Below are positions 9,502 through 18,068 of a stretch of DNA of 64,000 nucleotides, piece after piece (within the stretch, counting starts at the first letter, position 1; each line of letters starts with the position of its first letter). The stretch is taken from positions 191,970 to 255,969 of the forward strand of contig JBCCGR010000002.1 in the NCBI GenBank assembly GCA_039029195.1, read 5' to 3'. Below the pieces are notes generated by a model. It had not been told where the DNA came from and made no database searches. It saw only the letters and a program-made list of their open reading frames with translations. The position numbers and the translations under genes were made by a program. The stretch comes from JBCCGR01 sp039029195 (lineage in GTDB: Bacteria > Pseudomonadota > Alphaproteobacteria > Rhizobiales > Rhizobiaceae).

Positions 9502-9836
9502 TTCGTAACTGTCCCCAAGAGCGCGTTCAGGGCTCTTGACAAGCAGATCACGCAACCATAGGAACGCGCAACTTGGCTCCGGGCCTTTGCCGAAAGGCGG
9601 CTGGATACAACCGGCAAGCCTTCAGTCCGAACTCAATCTATCCACCGGGCAAAAATAAAAAACACACAACAGCTTCTACCAAACGGCACGAACGGTTAAG
9701 GTGATTTGATTGCAAATCAGGCCTTCCGGCCCTCGGGTCTTGGAGAGCAGGTGCGCCGGACAGGCGCAAATAACAACGATTAATCAGATGGCAGCGCACC
9801 TGTGCACCATCATAAAAGCGATGTTGGAGAACCTGA
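9502..9836 (+). promoter_or_regulatory. Intergenic leader between rpoN and hpf with competing hairpins
   Basis: This 335-base stretch has no convincing gene. Just after rpoN an inverted repeat CAAGAGC/GCTCTTG (9516-9522 with 9532-9538) could fold but has no U tract. Nearer hpf, GCGCC at 9753-9757 pairs with GGCGC at 9763-9767, while the overlapping CAGGTGCGC at 9748-9756 is perfectly complementary to GCGCACCTG at 9794-9802. The two pairings share bases and exclude each other. I looked for a sigma-54 promoter and found none with the right spacing. The role is inferred, not shown. Confidence 0.4.
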
Positions 9837-10418
9837 ATGAGCCTTCGCATTTCCGGAAAACACATGGATGTTGGCGATGCTTTGCGATCAAGAATTGATT
9901 CGGACATCTCAGCAGCGGTCGAAAAATATTTTGATGGCGGGTTTTCCGGACATGTGACGATTGAAAAGCAAAGCGGTGTTTTTGAAACAGATTGCGCTCT
10001 GCATCTCGATACAGGAATGATTCTCCAGGCGCGCGGCAAGGAACATGACCCGATTGCCAGTTTTGAAGCTGCTTACACCCGGGTGGAAAAGCGGCTTCGT
10101 CGTTACAAGCGTCGGCTGAAAGATCATCACGCCAATGCAGGCACTTCGAAGCAGGAAGAATTTGCTTACACCGTGATGGCGGCTCCTGAAGAGGAAGAGG
10201 AGGTTCCGACCGACTTCAGTCCAGCGGTGATTGCTGAGACTAAGAAAAAAGTGAACACGCAGACCGTTGCCATGGCGGTGATGCAGCTCGATCTAATGGA
10301 CGAGCCGGTGCATATTTTCCGCAATGCCGGGAATGGCACCATCAACATGGTTTATCGCAGAAGCGATGGAAACATTGGCTGGGTTGATCCCTCCTCGCTG
10401 GAAAACGGGAACAGCTGA
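9837..10418 (+). CDS. hpf: Ribosome hibernation promoting factor, long form (HPF)
   Basis: HPF binds the 30S decoding region in stationary phase and promotes inactive 100S ribosome dimers. The 193-residue product has the N-terminal S30AE RNA-binding domain (MSLRISGKHMDVGDALRSRI to about residue 100, with a basic RVEKRLRRYKRRLK helix), an acidic linker, and the C-terminal dimerisation domain (about 135-190, with DEPVHIFRNA and VYRRSDGNIGWVD). That two-domain layout marks the long form. The ATG at 9837 lies just after a GAGAAC sequence. It sits between rpoN and ptsN, the usual place for this gene. Confidence 0.92.
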   Translation: MSLRISGKHMDVGDALRSRIDSDISAAVEKYFDGGFSGHVTIEKQSGVFETDCALHLDTGMILQARGKEHDPIASFEAAYTRVEKRLRRYKRRLKDHHANAGTSKQEEFAYTVMAAPEEEEEVPTDFSPAVIAETKKKVNTQTVAMAVMQLDLMDEPVHIFRNAGNGTINMVYRRSDGNIGWVDPSSLENGNS

Positions 10419-10476
10419 GGCGGTTGATTGTCCGGAACGCAGCGCTTAAGCGTGTGCGACCACGAAAGGCAAAATC

Positions 10477-10941
10477 ATGAATTTGAGCGATATGCTGATA
10501 CCGGAAGCAGTGCTTCCGAATCTCAAGCCGAATTCCAAAAAGCAACTGTTGCAGGAACTCTCAGCCAGAGCAGCCGAGCTGACTGGCCTCTCTGAGAGGC
10601 TTGTCTTTGACACTCTATTGCAACGCGAGAGATTGGGCTCCACCGGAGTTGGCAACGGCGTCGCAATTCCTCATGGTAAAATTGCAAGCCTTTCTGGCAT
10701 TTCCGGTATTTTTGCACGGCTGGCGAAGCCCATTGAGTTCGACGCTCAAGACGATCAACCGGTCGACATCGTTTTTCTGCTGTTGGCACCGGAAGGTGCT
10801 GGTGCCGATCACCTGAAGGCCTTGTCGCGTATTGCCCGGGTGTTGCGGGACAAGTCTATCGTGGAAGCACTGCGTGAAACGGACAACGCCGATGCAATTT
10901 ATGCGATTTTGACTGAGTTCGAACGGTCAAACGCGGCATAA
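10477..10941 (+). CDS. ptsN: PTS IIA-like nitrogen-regulatory protein PtsN (EIIANtr)
   Basis: PtsN is the phosphoryl acceptor at the end of the nitrogen PTS (EINtr-NPr-EIIANtr). It has no sugar permease and regulates potassium, nitrogen and cell-envelope responses through its phosphorylation state. The 154-residue protein is a single EIIA fructose/mannitol-type domain. The phosphorylated histidine is His66 in AIPHGK, preceded by the usual RERLGSTGVGNG. It closes the rpoN-hpf-ptsN group and converges on folC with an 18-base gap. No NPr or EINtr gene lies in the window. Confidence 0.94.
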   Translation: MNLSDMLIPEAVLPNLKPNSKKQLLQELSARAAELTGLSERLVFDTLLQRERLGSTGVGNGVAIPHGKIASLSGISGIFARLAKPIEFDAQDDQPVDIVFLLLAPEGAGADHLKALSRIARVLRDKSIVEALRETDNADAIYAILTEFERSNAA

Positions 10942-10958
10942 GACAACACGCAGGGTCT

Positions 10959-12293
10959 CTATTGTGGCCCCTGCCGCATAGAACCCAACACATCGCCCAC
11001 AAGATAAAGCGATCCGCAAATCAGGATCCGGCAATCCGGATTCTCGCTGGCTTGTGCCCAGGCATTGCGAAAGCTCTCGTGCGAATTGGCCACCAAACCG
11101 GCTTTTGTTGCGTGTTCGGCCAGCACACTCGGGTTAATTCCCGCATCGCTTGAAACAATTGGCACGGTGTGAACCTGTTTTGCCAGGCCGCTGAAGTATT
11201 TGAAAAACCCTTCCGGGTCTTTCGTGTTGAGCATTCCGCAGATCAGGATCAAAGGTCGCGGAGACCGTTCTTCCCGTTCCACCATAAAGGCTGAAGCCAC
11301 CATACCGGCATCCGGATTGTGACCGCCGTCGAGCCATATTTCCATGCGCTTGGCGCGATCTGCATCAACGACGCCCAGAGATCTGGGTTCAAGTCGCTGC
11401 AACCGGCCCGGCCATTCGGCCTTTGAAAGCCCCGTGTCGACTGCACCGGCGAACATTTCCTTGGCAATGAGCCCGGACTGCTTTGCCGCAGCAATCGCCA
11501 GTGCTGCATTGTTGATCTGGTGTGTACCGCGCAACGCTGGTTGCGGCAGGTCCATAAAGCTGTCGAGGTCCTGGTAAGCCATGCCGCCATTTTCCACATG
11601 GCCACCAAAATCCTGCCCCTGAAAAATGATCGGTGCGGAAAGTTCGTCCGCGCGATCTTCGATCACCTGTCGTGCTGCGTCGCGTTGAACGCCACAGACC
11701 ACAGGGCAGGCGGGCTTGATGATGCCGGCCTTTTCAAAGGCAATCTGTTCAATTGTGTCACCCAGAAACCCCTGATGATCCATTGAAACCGGCGTGATGA
11801 CACACACACCAGGGTTGGCAATTACGTTCGTGCAATCAAACCGCCCGCCAAGTCCGACTTCCAACAGCAACACGTCCGCCGGATGCTCACTGAAGAGCAG
11901 GAAGCCTGCGACCGACAGGATCTCGAACAGTGTGATCGGTTCCCCGCGATTGGCTTTGGCGGCACGGCGGATTGCATCTTCCAGCGTGTCATCATCCACG
12001 AGCTGACCACCACCTTTGGCACCAAGACGATAGCGTTCGTTCCACCGCACCAGATGTGGCGATGTATCAACGTGAACCGACAGGCCTGCGGCTTCAAAAA
12101 TCGACCGCAGGAAGGCGATTGTCGATCCTTTTCCGTTGGTCCCTGCAACATGCACCACTGGCGGCAGTTTCAGGTGCGGGTTGCCGACCCGCTCGAGAAT
12201 GCGCAGCATTCTGTCGAGGGAAAGATCAATCGCCTTCGGATGAAGACCGGAAAGAGAGTTGATCAGCTCATCGAGCCGGGATGCGGACGTCAT
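10959..12293 (-). CDS. folC: Bifunctional folylpolyglutamate / dihydrofolate synthase FolC
   Basis: FolC joins dihydropteroate with glutamate to make dihydrofolate and then adds further glutamates to folates in the cytoplasm. The 444-residue protein is a Mur-ligase-type enzyme: P-loop GTNGKGST near residues 50-57, LLEVGLGGRFDCTNV (the folate loop region), TPVSMDHQGFLG and the C-terminal WLDGGHNPDAG motif. Its ATG overlaps the accD stop by four bases (ATGA), so translation is coupled. It is the last gene of the trpF-trpB-trpA-accD-folC cluster. Confidence 0.95.
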   Translation of the reverse strand: MTSASRLDELINSLSGLHPKAIDLSLDRMLRILERVGNPHLKLPPVVHVAGTNGKGSTIAFLRSIFEAAGLSVHVDTSPHLVRWNERYRLGAKGGGQLVDDDTLEDAIRRAAKANRGEPITLFEILSVAGFLLFSEHPADVLLLEVGLGGRFDCTNVIANPGVCVITPVSMDHQGFLGDTIEQIAFEKAGIIKPACPVVCGVQRDAARQVIEDRADELSAPIIFQGQDFGGHVENGGMAYQDLDSFMDLPQPALRGTHQINNAALAIAAAKQSGLIAKEMFAGAVDTGLSKAEWPGRLQRLEPRSLGVVDADRAKRMEIWLDGGHNPDAGMVASAFMVEREERSPRPLILICGMLNTKDPEGFFKYFSGLAKQVHTVPIVSSDAGINPSVLAEHATKAGLVANSHESFRNAWAQASENPDCRILICGSLYLVGDVLGSMRQGPQ

Positions 12294-13276
12294 GTGACGG
12301 CGGTGGTTTCTTCAGCCGCCTCTTCGCTTGATGCTGTCTCCGAACCCTGTGCATCGCCGTCTTTCGGATCACCAGCATTATCTGATGGTTCAGCGTCCAG
12401 CGGACGATCCAGCAGGCGGGAATCGGGAAGTTGGTCGGTCAGAATGCCAACAAGCCGGGCAATTGTTTCTTTCAGCTCCAGTCGCGACACCACCATATCG
12501 ATCATGCCGTGCTCCGCCAGATATTCAGAGCGCTGGAAGCCCTCCGGCAGTTTTTCCCGAATGGTCTGCTCGATCACCCTTTGACCGGCAAATCCGATCA
12601 GGGCGCCGGGTTCTGCAATGTGGATGTCGCCGAGCATTGCGTAGGAAGCTGTGACGCCACCCGTCGTCGGGTTGGTCAATACCACAATGTATGGAATGCC
12701 AGCATCTTTGAGCTTCTGGACAGCGACCGTCGTGCGGGCGAGCTGCATCAGTGAAAGAATGCCTTCCTGCATGCGCGCACCGCCTGAGGCGGAGAACAGG
12801 ATCACCGGCAGCTTGCGCTCCACGGCCGTTTCCATAGCCTCGATAATGGCTTCGCCTGCGGCCATCCCCAGGCTGCCACCCATAAAGGAAAAGTCCTGCA
12901 GAATCGCCATCATTGGAATGCCGTCGCACTTTCCAGTGGCAGCCAGAATGGCATCTTCCATCTGCGTTTTAGCTTTGTTGTCTTTCAGACGATCTGTGTA
13001 GCGGCGCTCATCCCGGAATTTGAGCGGATCAACCGGCGCGGTTGGTGGTTCGAGTTCTTCGAAAGCGCCATCGTCGAAAAAGCGCTGCAGGCGTTCGCGA
13101 CCCGGAATGCGCATATGGTGACCTGACACCGGCACCACATACTGGTTCTGCTCCAGGTCCTTGTGAAAGACCATCTCGCCGGATTCAGGATCCTTGATCC
13201 ACAAATTTTCCGGCATATCCCGGCGGGACAACAGGCTGGAAAATTTTGGACGGACGTAATTGGTGATCCAGTTCAT
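12290..13276 (-). CDS. accD: Acetyl-CoA carboxylase carboxyltransferase subunit beta AccD
   Basis: AccD with AccA transfers CO2 from biotin to acetyl-CoA, the first step of fatty-acid synthesis. The 328-residue protein carries the crotonase-fold carboxyltransferase domain, with FMGGSLGMAAGEAI, SASGGARMQEG and TNPTTGGVTASYAMLGD. The N terminus normally holds a C4 zinc ribbon, but here the matching stretch (WIKDPESGEMVFHKDLEQ and on to SGHHMRIP) has no cysteine. The C-terminal tail is acidic and Ala/Glu-rich. The gene starts 68 bases after trpA. Confidence 0.95.
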   Translation of the reverse strand: MNWITNYVRPKFSSLLSRRDMPENLWIKDPESGEMVFHKDLEQNQYVVPVSGHHMRIPGRERLQRFFDDGAFEELEPPTAPVDPLKFRDERRYTDRLKDNKAKTQMEDAILAATGKCDGIPMMAILQDFSFMGGSLGMAAGEAIIEAMETAVERKLPVILFSASGGARMQEGILSLMQLARTTVAVQKLKDAGIPYIVVLTNPTTGGVTASYAMLGDIHIAEPGALIGFAGQRVIEQTIREKLPEGFQRSEYLAEHGMIDMVVSRLELKETIARLVGILTDQLPDSRLLDRPLDAEPSDNAGDPKDGDAQGSETASSEEAAEETTAVT

Positions 13277-13344
13277 GCGGTCTTCCTGACAGCGTTTCTG
13301 TGTTTCGCCGGTTTCACGGCAGATTGTGGCTCGGTTATGGCGTC

Positions 13345-14175
13345 TCAGGCAGCCTTTGCAGCGCGAACACCAGCGGCCAGACTGCTTACAAGCGAGGTCA
13401 CGGCACCGACAGTTTTATCGGTTGCCCGGCCATCGGCGTCGAGCGAATCCTTTACAGCGTTCACCAGTGCAGTGCCAACCACAACACCGTCGGCTGCACG
13501 ACCGATTGCGGTTGCCTGTTCCGGCGTGCGCACGCCAAACCCGACGCAAATCGGAAGGTCCGTCTTGGTGCGGATATGCTCAATGGAGGCAGCAACGGCA
13601 TTCGGATCGGGCGCTGCCGCACCCGTGATGCCTGTGATGGAGACGTAGTAGAGAAAGCCGGACGTGTTGTTCAACACGGCCGGAAGGCGGGCTTCGTCTG
13701 TGGTTGGCGTTGCCAGCCGGATGAAGTTTAGCCCCTTGTTTAGTGCGGGAATGCAGAGCTCCTCGTCGGTTTCCGGTGGCAGATCGACGATGATCAAACC
13801 GTCAACACCAGCCGCTTTGGCATCATCGAGGAACATTTCGGAACCATAAATGTAGATCGGATTGTAATAGCCCATCAAAATGATCGGCGTTTCCTGATCG
13901 TCCTGCCGAAATTCCCGCACCATATCCAGCGTGCGACCCAGCGTCATCCCGGATTCAAGTGCTCGCAGACCGGCGGCTTGAATGGCTGGTCCATCGGCCA
14001 TGGGATCAGAGAACGGCATTCCGAGTTCAACAACATCAGCACCTGCATCCGGCAGCGATTTCAAAATGCTGAGCGCCACATCATAGTCGGGATCGCCAGC
14101 CGTTATGAAGGTCACGAGACCTGGTCGGCCTTCCTCGCGAAGTGCCGCAAAGCGGGCATCAATTCTTGTGGTCAT
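13345..14175 (-). CDS. trpA: Tryptophan synthase alpha subunit TrpA
   Basis: TrpA cleaves indole-3-glycerol phosphate to indole and glyceraldehyde 3-phosphate and channels indole to TrpB. The 276-residue TIM barrel shows the catalytic Glu in VVELGMPFSDPMADGPAIQ (with the second acidic residue in DPMADG) and the phosphate-binding loops GFGVRTPEQA and GVVVGTALV. It lies 14 bases after trpB on the same strand and ahead of accD, and forms the usual TrpA2B2 complex with its neighbour's product. Confidence 0.97.
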   Translation of the reverse strand: MTTRIDARFAALREEGRPGLVTFITAGDPDYDVALSILKSLPDAGADVVELGMPFSDPMADGPAIQAAGLRALESGMTLGRTLDMVREFRQDDQETPIILMGYYNPIYIYGSEMFLDDAKAAGVDGLIIVDLPPETDEELCIPALNKGLNFIRLATPTTDEARLPAVLNNTSGFLYYVSITGITGAAAPDPNAVAASIEHIRTKTDLPICVGFGVRTPEQATAIGRAADGVVVGTALVNAVKDSLDADGRATDKTVGAVTSLVSSLAAGVRAAKAA

Positions 14176-14189
14176 GATTGTTCTTCTTC

Positions 14190-15407
14190 TTACAAATTGA
14201 CGCCAAGCGCCTCACCCACGGTGAAGACATCTTTGTCGCCACGACCGCAAAGGTTCATCACGATGATCTGTTCTTTGCCCATGGTCGGAGCGCGTTTGAT
14301 GACTTCTGCAAGCGCATGGCTTGGTTCAAGCGCAGGGATGATCCCTTCGAGTTTGCACAGAAGCTGGAACGCTTCGAGCGCTTCTTCATCAACAATCGGC
14401 ACGTATTCAACACGGCCCGATTCCTTCAGCCAGGAATGTTCCGGCCCGATTCCCGGATAGTCGAGACCAGCCGAAATCGAGGCACCTTCCTCGATCTGAC
14501 CATCACCATCCTGCAACAGATAAGTCCGATTGCCATGCAACACACCCGGACGCCCGGCGGTCAGCGAGGCGCAATGCTCATTGGTGTCGAGGCCCTTGCC
14601 ACCAGCTTCCACACCAACGATTGCCACATCCTTGTCATCAAGGAACGGGTGGAAAAGACCAATGGCATTTGATCCACCACCCACAGCGGCCACCAGCATA
14701 TCAGGCAACCGACCTTCGGCCTCCATCATCTGATCGCGCAGTTCCTTGCCGATCACGGATTGGAAATTGCGAACCAGTTCGGGATAGGGATGGGGTCCTG
14801 CAGCTGTGCCGATGAGGTAGTAGGTGTCATGCACATTGGTCACCCAATCGCGCAGCGCTTCATTCATGGCGTCCTTCAACGTGCCTGCACCCGAGGTGAC
14901 CGGTATGACCTCCGCACCCAGCAGTTTCATGCGGAACACGTTGGGTGACTGCCGGTCGACATCCTTGGCGCCCATATAGACCACACACGGAAAACCGAAG
15001 CGTGCAGCAACCGTGGCTGACGCGACGCCGTGCTGCCCGGCACCGGTTTCCGCGATGATGCGGGTTTTGCCCATGCGCTTTGCAAGCAGGATCTGACCAA
15101 TGCAATTGTTGATCTTGTGGCTGCCCGTATGGTTCAGCTCGTCTCGCTTGAAGTAGATTTTGGCCCCGCCCAGATGCGTGCTCAGGCGCTCCGCGAAATA
15201 GAGTGGGCTAGGGCGACCGGTATAGTGCTTGTTGAGATGATCAACTTCAGCCTGAAACTCAGCGTCGCCCTTCGCAACTTCATAGGCCTCCTGAAGTTCA
15301 AGAATGTTTGGCATCAGGGTTTCGGCGACAAAGCGGCCGCCAAAAATGCCAAACAACCCGTCTTCATCCGGTCCAGTTCGTAGCGAATTTGGTGATTGCA
15401 CATTCAT
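14190..15407 (-). CDS. trpB: Tryptophan synthase beta subunit TrpB
   Basis: TrpB is the PLP enzyme that condenses indole with serine to give tryptophan. The PLP lysine sits in HTGSHKINN; the phosphate-binding glycine loop is VGGGSNAIG; the catalytic Glu lies in AETGAGQHGVASA. I chose the ATG at 15407 (MNVQSPNSL), giving 405 residues; an upstream in-frame start at 15449 would add 14 residues that do not look like the family. It follows trpF by 57 bases and precedes trpA by 14. Confidence 0.96.
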   Translation of the reverse strand: MNVQSPNSLRTGPDEDGLFGIFGGRFVAETLMPNILELQEAYEVAKGDAEFQAEVDHLNKHYTGRPSPLYFAERLSTHLGGAKIYFKRDELNHTGSHKINNCIGQILLAKRMGKTRIIAETGAGQHGVASATVAARFGFPCVVYMGAKDVDRQSPNVFRMKLLGAEVIPVTSGAGTLKDAMNEALRDWVTNVHDTYYLIGTAAGPHPYPELVRNFQSVIGKELRDQMMEAEGRLPDMLVAAVGGGSNAIGLFHPFLDDKDVAIVGVEAGGKGLDTNEHCASLTAGRPGVLHGNRTYLLQDGDGQIEEGASISAGLDYPGIGPEHSWLKESGRVEYVPIVDEEALEAFQLLCKLEGIIPALEPSHALAEVIKRAPTMGKEQIIVMNLCGRGDKDVFTVGEALGVNL

Positions 15408-15464
15408 TGCAATGGTCTCCACACCGCTCCTGTGCGGCCTGTCGTTCATGGAAATTGTTTGGAC

Positions 15465-16124
15465 CTACGCCTGCGTTTCTGCAAGACGATTCAGCAGTTC
15501 CGCGATCATTTTGCTGTCTTTCTCGCCGGGAGCTCGCTCAACTCCGCTGGAGATATCAAGGCCAATTGCAGAGTTAGTGGTCTTTCCGACAAGGTTTGCT
15601 GCCTGCGCCACATTTTCGATGTCGATCCCACCTGACAGAAGAAACGGCAAACCGGGGTTGGCGTCTTCCACCAGCGCCCAGTCGAAACTAACCCCATTGC
15701 CGCCCGGAAGTTCAGATCCCTTGGGTGGTTTTGCATCCAGCAACAAGAGATCGGCGGCATCGCGATAGTCACGAGCCCGCGCCACATCGTCGGCCTCTTT
15801 AATTGCGAGCGCTTTCATCACAACCACGCCATAACGCGCTTTCACCGCGCGAACCCGGTCGGGCGCCTCTTTGCCATGAAGCTGCATGATGTCCGGCCTA
15901 AGGTGATGATTGATGTCATCGAGGAGTTGGTCGTCAGCATCAACCGTCACGGCAACGACCTTGATGTTCGAAGCTTGCGGACGGAGCGACCCGGCTTGCT
16001 CGGGTGAAACGTAACGCGGGCTTTTCTCGAAAAAGATGAAACCAACATAGTCCGCACCGCCCACGGTGACCGAGGCGATGGTTTCCGGCGTCTTCAAACC
16101 GCAAATTTTGATTGGAACGCTCAT
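15465..16124 (-). CDS. trpF: Phosphoribosylanthranilate isomerase TrpF
   Basis: TrpF performs the Amadori rearrangement of phosphoribosylanthranilate in tryptophan synthesis. The ATG at 16124 gives a 219-residue (beta/alpha)8 barrel starting MSVPIKICGLKTPE, in which the Cys of KICG is the catalytic base. DVVGLD-type phosphate residues are represented by LLSGGIDIENV and NSAIGLDISSGVE near the C terminus, where the catalytic Asp lies. An upstream start at 16214 is open but adds a poorly conserved head and would run into the DUF45 gene. Confidence 0.95.
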   Translation of the reverse strand: MSVPIKICGLKTPETIASVTVGGADYVGFIFFEKSPRYVSPEQAGSLRPQASNIKVVAVTVDADDQLLDDINHHLRPDIMQLHGKEAPDRVRAVKARYGVVVMKALAIKEADDVARARDYRDAADLLLLDAKPPKGSELPGGNGVSFDWALVEDANPGLPFLLSGGIDIENVAQAANLVGKTTNSAIGLDISSGVERAPGEKDSKMIAELLNRLAETQA

Positions 16125-16173
16125 GCGCGTCGCGTGCCAGAATTTGAACGCCAAGTCCAACGATTTGGATGAT

Positions 16174-16962
16174 CTAGCTCTGCACGCCACCCACCGCGTG
16201 AAGCAGCGCCCCATTTGTGCGCAACCATGCTTTGGACGTCTCCATATGCGGGCAGATTGATTTCACATGCGCCCAGAAGCGTGGGGAGTGGTTCATCTCT
16301 CTCAGGTGGGAAACCTCATGGGCGGCGAGATAATCAAGCACGTCAGGTGGCGCCAGAATGATGCGCCAGGAGTACGAAAGCCGTCTCGATGAGGAGCAGG
16401 AGCCCCAGCGGCTTGTGGTGTCCCGGATGGAAATTCCGGCTATCTTGACGCCAAGTGTTTTGGCGTGGATGTGAGACCGCTCCGTCAGTGCCGCCCTCGC
16501 TTCCTTCTTGAAAAAATCAGTCAGTCGACGCGCGACATGTTCGGGCTGCCCGGGAACAATGAGACTGTGCTGATTGTCGACCATTTGATGTTTCACGATG
16601 CCGCGCATCTGACCAGATGTGCAAATCAGGTGTTCGACACCTCGAAACGGAACAAGCGCTCCTTCCTCAAGTTGGATCACATCGGGAAGGCGTGACAGAC
16701 GCGCAGCAGCCCAGGCCTTGTTGCGGTTCAGAAACTCGCGAATGTCCCGCTCCGGGGTTCGCGGAGGAACGGTGAGTTTCAGCCCTGCGGAGCCAGGCAT
16801 CAGGCGCAATGTGAGCCGTTTGGTACGCGGGTTTTCGACCACCGCCACCGGCCTTTTCTGGCCATCAATGTCGATGTCGACGCTTCTGGTGGTGGGTCGT
16901 GGGGGCTTTGTCGCGCCGGATTTTTTGGTGGGAAGCTGAAACCAGGAAAAGCTCATGCGCAC
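16174..16962 (-). CDS. YgjP-like (DUF45) zinc metallopeptidase
   Basis: The C-terminal half carries AAHEVSHLREMNHSPRFW, in which HEVSH is an HExxH zinc site and the later His in NHSPRFW is the likely third ligand. This fits the YgjP/WLM (SprT-like) group of predicted metalloproteases. The preceding RWGSCSSSRRLSYSWRIIL is the conserved RWGS motif of DUF45. The N-terminal half carries an IDGQKRPVAVVEN strand pattern. At 262 residues it is family-sized. There is no signal peptide, so it is cytoplasmic. It precedes trpF by about 50 bases on the same strand, although nothing links it to tryptophan. The substrate is unknown. Confidence 0.85.
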   Translation of the reverse strand: MRMSFSWFQLPTKKSGATKPPRPTTRSVDIDIDGQKRPVAVVENPRTKRLTLRLMPGSAGLKLTVPPRTPERDIREFLNRNKAWAAARLSRLPDVIQLEEGALVPFRGVEHLICTSGQMRGIVKHQMVDNQHSLIVPGQPEHVARRLTDFFKKEARAALTERSHIHAKTLGVKIAGISIRDTTSRWGSCSSSRRLSYSWRIILAPPDVLDYLAAHEVSHLREMNHSPRFWAHVKSICPHMETSKAWLRTNGALLHAVGGVQS

Positions 16963-16983
16963 CGTTTAGCTGATTCTGAACCG

Positions 16984-17015
16984 GATCAAAAAGAAGGGGC
17001 CCGAAACGGGCCCCT
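16984..17015 (-). terminator. Rho-independent terminator after the DUF2852 gene
   Basis: The perfect inverted repeat AGGGGCCC (16995-17002) and GGGCCCCT (17008-17015) is separated by five bases. Read on the minus strand it is followed by TTCTTTTTG. It lies 36 bases past the DUF2852 stop and ahead of the DUF45 gene, so it separates these two minus-strand units. Confidence 0.85.
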
Positions 17016-17050
17016 GAAAGTTGAATTTCTGGAGATCAGTGTCTTGAAGA

Positions 17051-17548
17051 TCAGACGCCGGGAATGGACTTTCCACCACCCGATTTCTTCTTCGACTTGG
17101 CCGGTTTTTCCTCAGCCACGTCGGTCACATCCTTGGCCGAAGTGTGGCTGTTCATGAACCGATCGAACTCTTCCTTGTCCTTTGCCCGGCGCAGTTCGCG
17201 GGAATATTCCTCAAACTCGCGGCGCATTTCTTCAAGTTTCCGGCGCTCCTCGTCGAGGCGAATGAGCTCAGCTTCACGCCATTCGTCGAATGCAACATTG
17301 CCAGAGCCTGAAAAGCCACGCGACGGGCGATGATGGGAGCGGCGCGAACAGCCCCATGCACCGGAGCGCATTTTTTCGCCTGCTTTGTCGGTTGCCACAT
17401 TCACTTCGGACTTCAACTCATCAAGCCGGTCGCCCCAGATAATGTAGGCGATCATAGCGAGCCCCAACGGCCACCAGATCACGAAACCGATAATCATCAT
17501 GGCGATGGTAACGGGCGTCCAGGCTGGTCGAATGAGTGTATTGGTCAT
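17051..17548 (-). CDS. DUF2852 membrane protein
   Basis: This 165-residue protein starts MTNTLIRPAWTPVTIAM and has one or two closely packed transmembrane segments (MIIGFVIWWPLGLAMIAYIIWG, about residues 17-38). A SGSGNVAFDEWREAELIRLDEE region follows, then a charged coiled coil (about 90-130) and a Lys-rich tail. This is the DUF2852 layout common in Hyphomicrobiales. The function is unknown. The ATG at 17548 fits the family start; an in-frame start at 17581 adds 11 residues. It ends in a strong terminator and seems monocistronic. Confidence 0.82.
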   Translation of the reverse strand: MTNTLIRPAWTPVTIAMMIIGFVIWWPLGLAMIAYIIWGDRLDELKSEVNVATDKAGEKMRSGAWGCSRRSHHRPSRGFSGSGNVAFDEWREAELIRLDEERRKLEEMRREFEEYSRELRRAKDKEEFDRFMNSHTSAKDVTDVAEEKPAKSKKKSGGGKSIPGV

Positions 17549-17691
17549 ACGGGGGTCCCTCTGCTGTGGTTGTGTCATCACATCGCGGTGAATACCGCTT
17601 GCTCAAGAGGTAGGGGTGAACCGGCGCATTTCAAGCGTCCGGCCATGTGAAATAATGTTAAGACTATGAAAATATTGAATAATTTCAATAT

Positions 17692-17716
17692 GAACGCGCG
17701 AACGGCACGCGCGTTC
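17692..17716 (-). terminator. Probable terminator hairpin after the DUF1330 gene
   Basis: The perfect nine-base inverted repeat GAACGCGCG (17692-17700) and CGCGCGTTC (17708-17716) has a seven-base loop. On the minus strand the sequence after it is AT-rich (ATATTGAAATTATTC) rather than a clean U run, so termination is likely but not certain. It lies 21 bases past the DUF1330 stop. Confidence 0.6.
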
Positions 17717-17737
17717 CCGTCATGATTTCAGCACAAT

Positions 17738-18031
17738 TCAGCCGTCGAAGCCCTCAATAATGATCAATTCGCCTTCTGAGATTGACTGCCGGATTGCACG
17801 CGCCGCTGAATAGGCTTCTGAGTTGTAGCAATCAATTGCGGCCTGAATGGAGGGGAATTCAATGACCACATTGCGCGACCGGGCGTCGCCTTCGCCGTCA
17901 CGCACAGTGCCACCACGCACCAGAAACTTCGCACCAAACTCTTGATAGGCTGGTGTGGCGGTTGAGATGTAATCCTTGTACCGCTCCGGATCGCTCACAT
18001 CGATGCGTCCAATCCAATAGCCTTTGGTCAT
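17738..18031 (-). CDS. DUF1330 domain protein
   Basis: This 97-residue protein starts MTKGYWIGRIDVSDPERYKDY. It has the ferredoxin-like DUF1330 pattern: GAKFLVRGG, RNVVIEFPSIQAAIDCYNSEAY (the most conserved helix) and a final strand LIIIEGF. These are small dimeric alpha/beta-barrel proteins of unknown activity. I chose the ATG at 18031 because AAGGAA lies at the right distance; the ATG two codons earlier would be too close to it. The gene sits 37 bases after the pyrF stop and may be co-transcribed. Confidence 0.85.
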   Translation of the reverse strand: MTKGYWIGRIDVSDPERYKDYISTATPAYQEFGAKFLVRGGTVRDGEGDARSRNVVIEFPSIQAAIDCYNSEAYSAARAIRQSISEGELIIIEGFDG

Positions 18032-18068
18032 GCTCATTTCCTTCGTTGATCTGTTTTTGATCGACAGC

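Noticed and set aside
9502..9836. Possible sigma-54 promoter for hpf
   Set aside because: Two candidates (near 9573 and 9686) were examined; the GG and GC doublets are either 12 bases apart instead of 10, or the -12 GC is missing.
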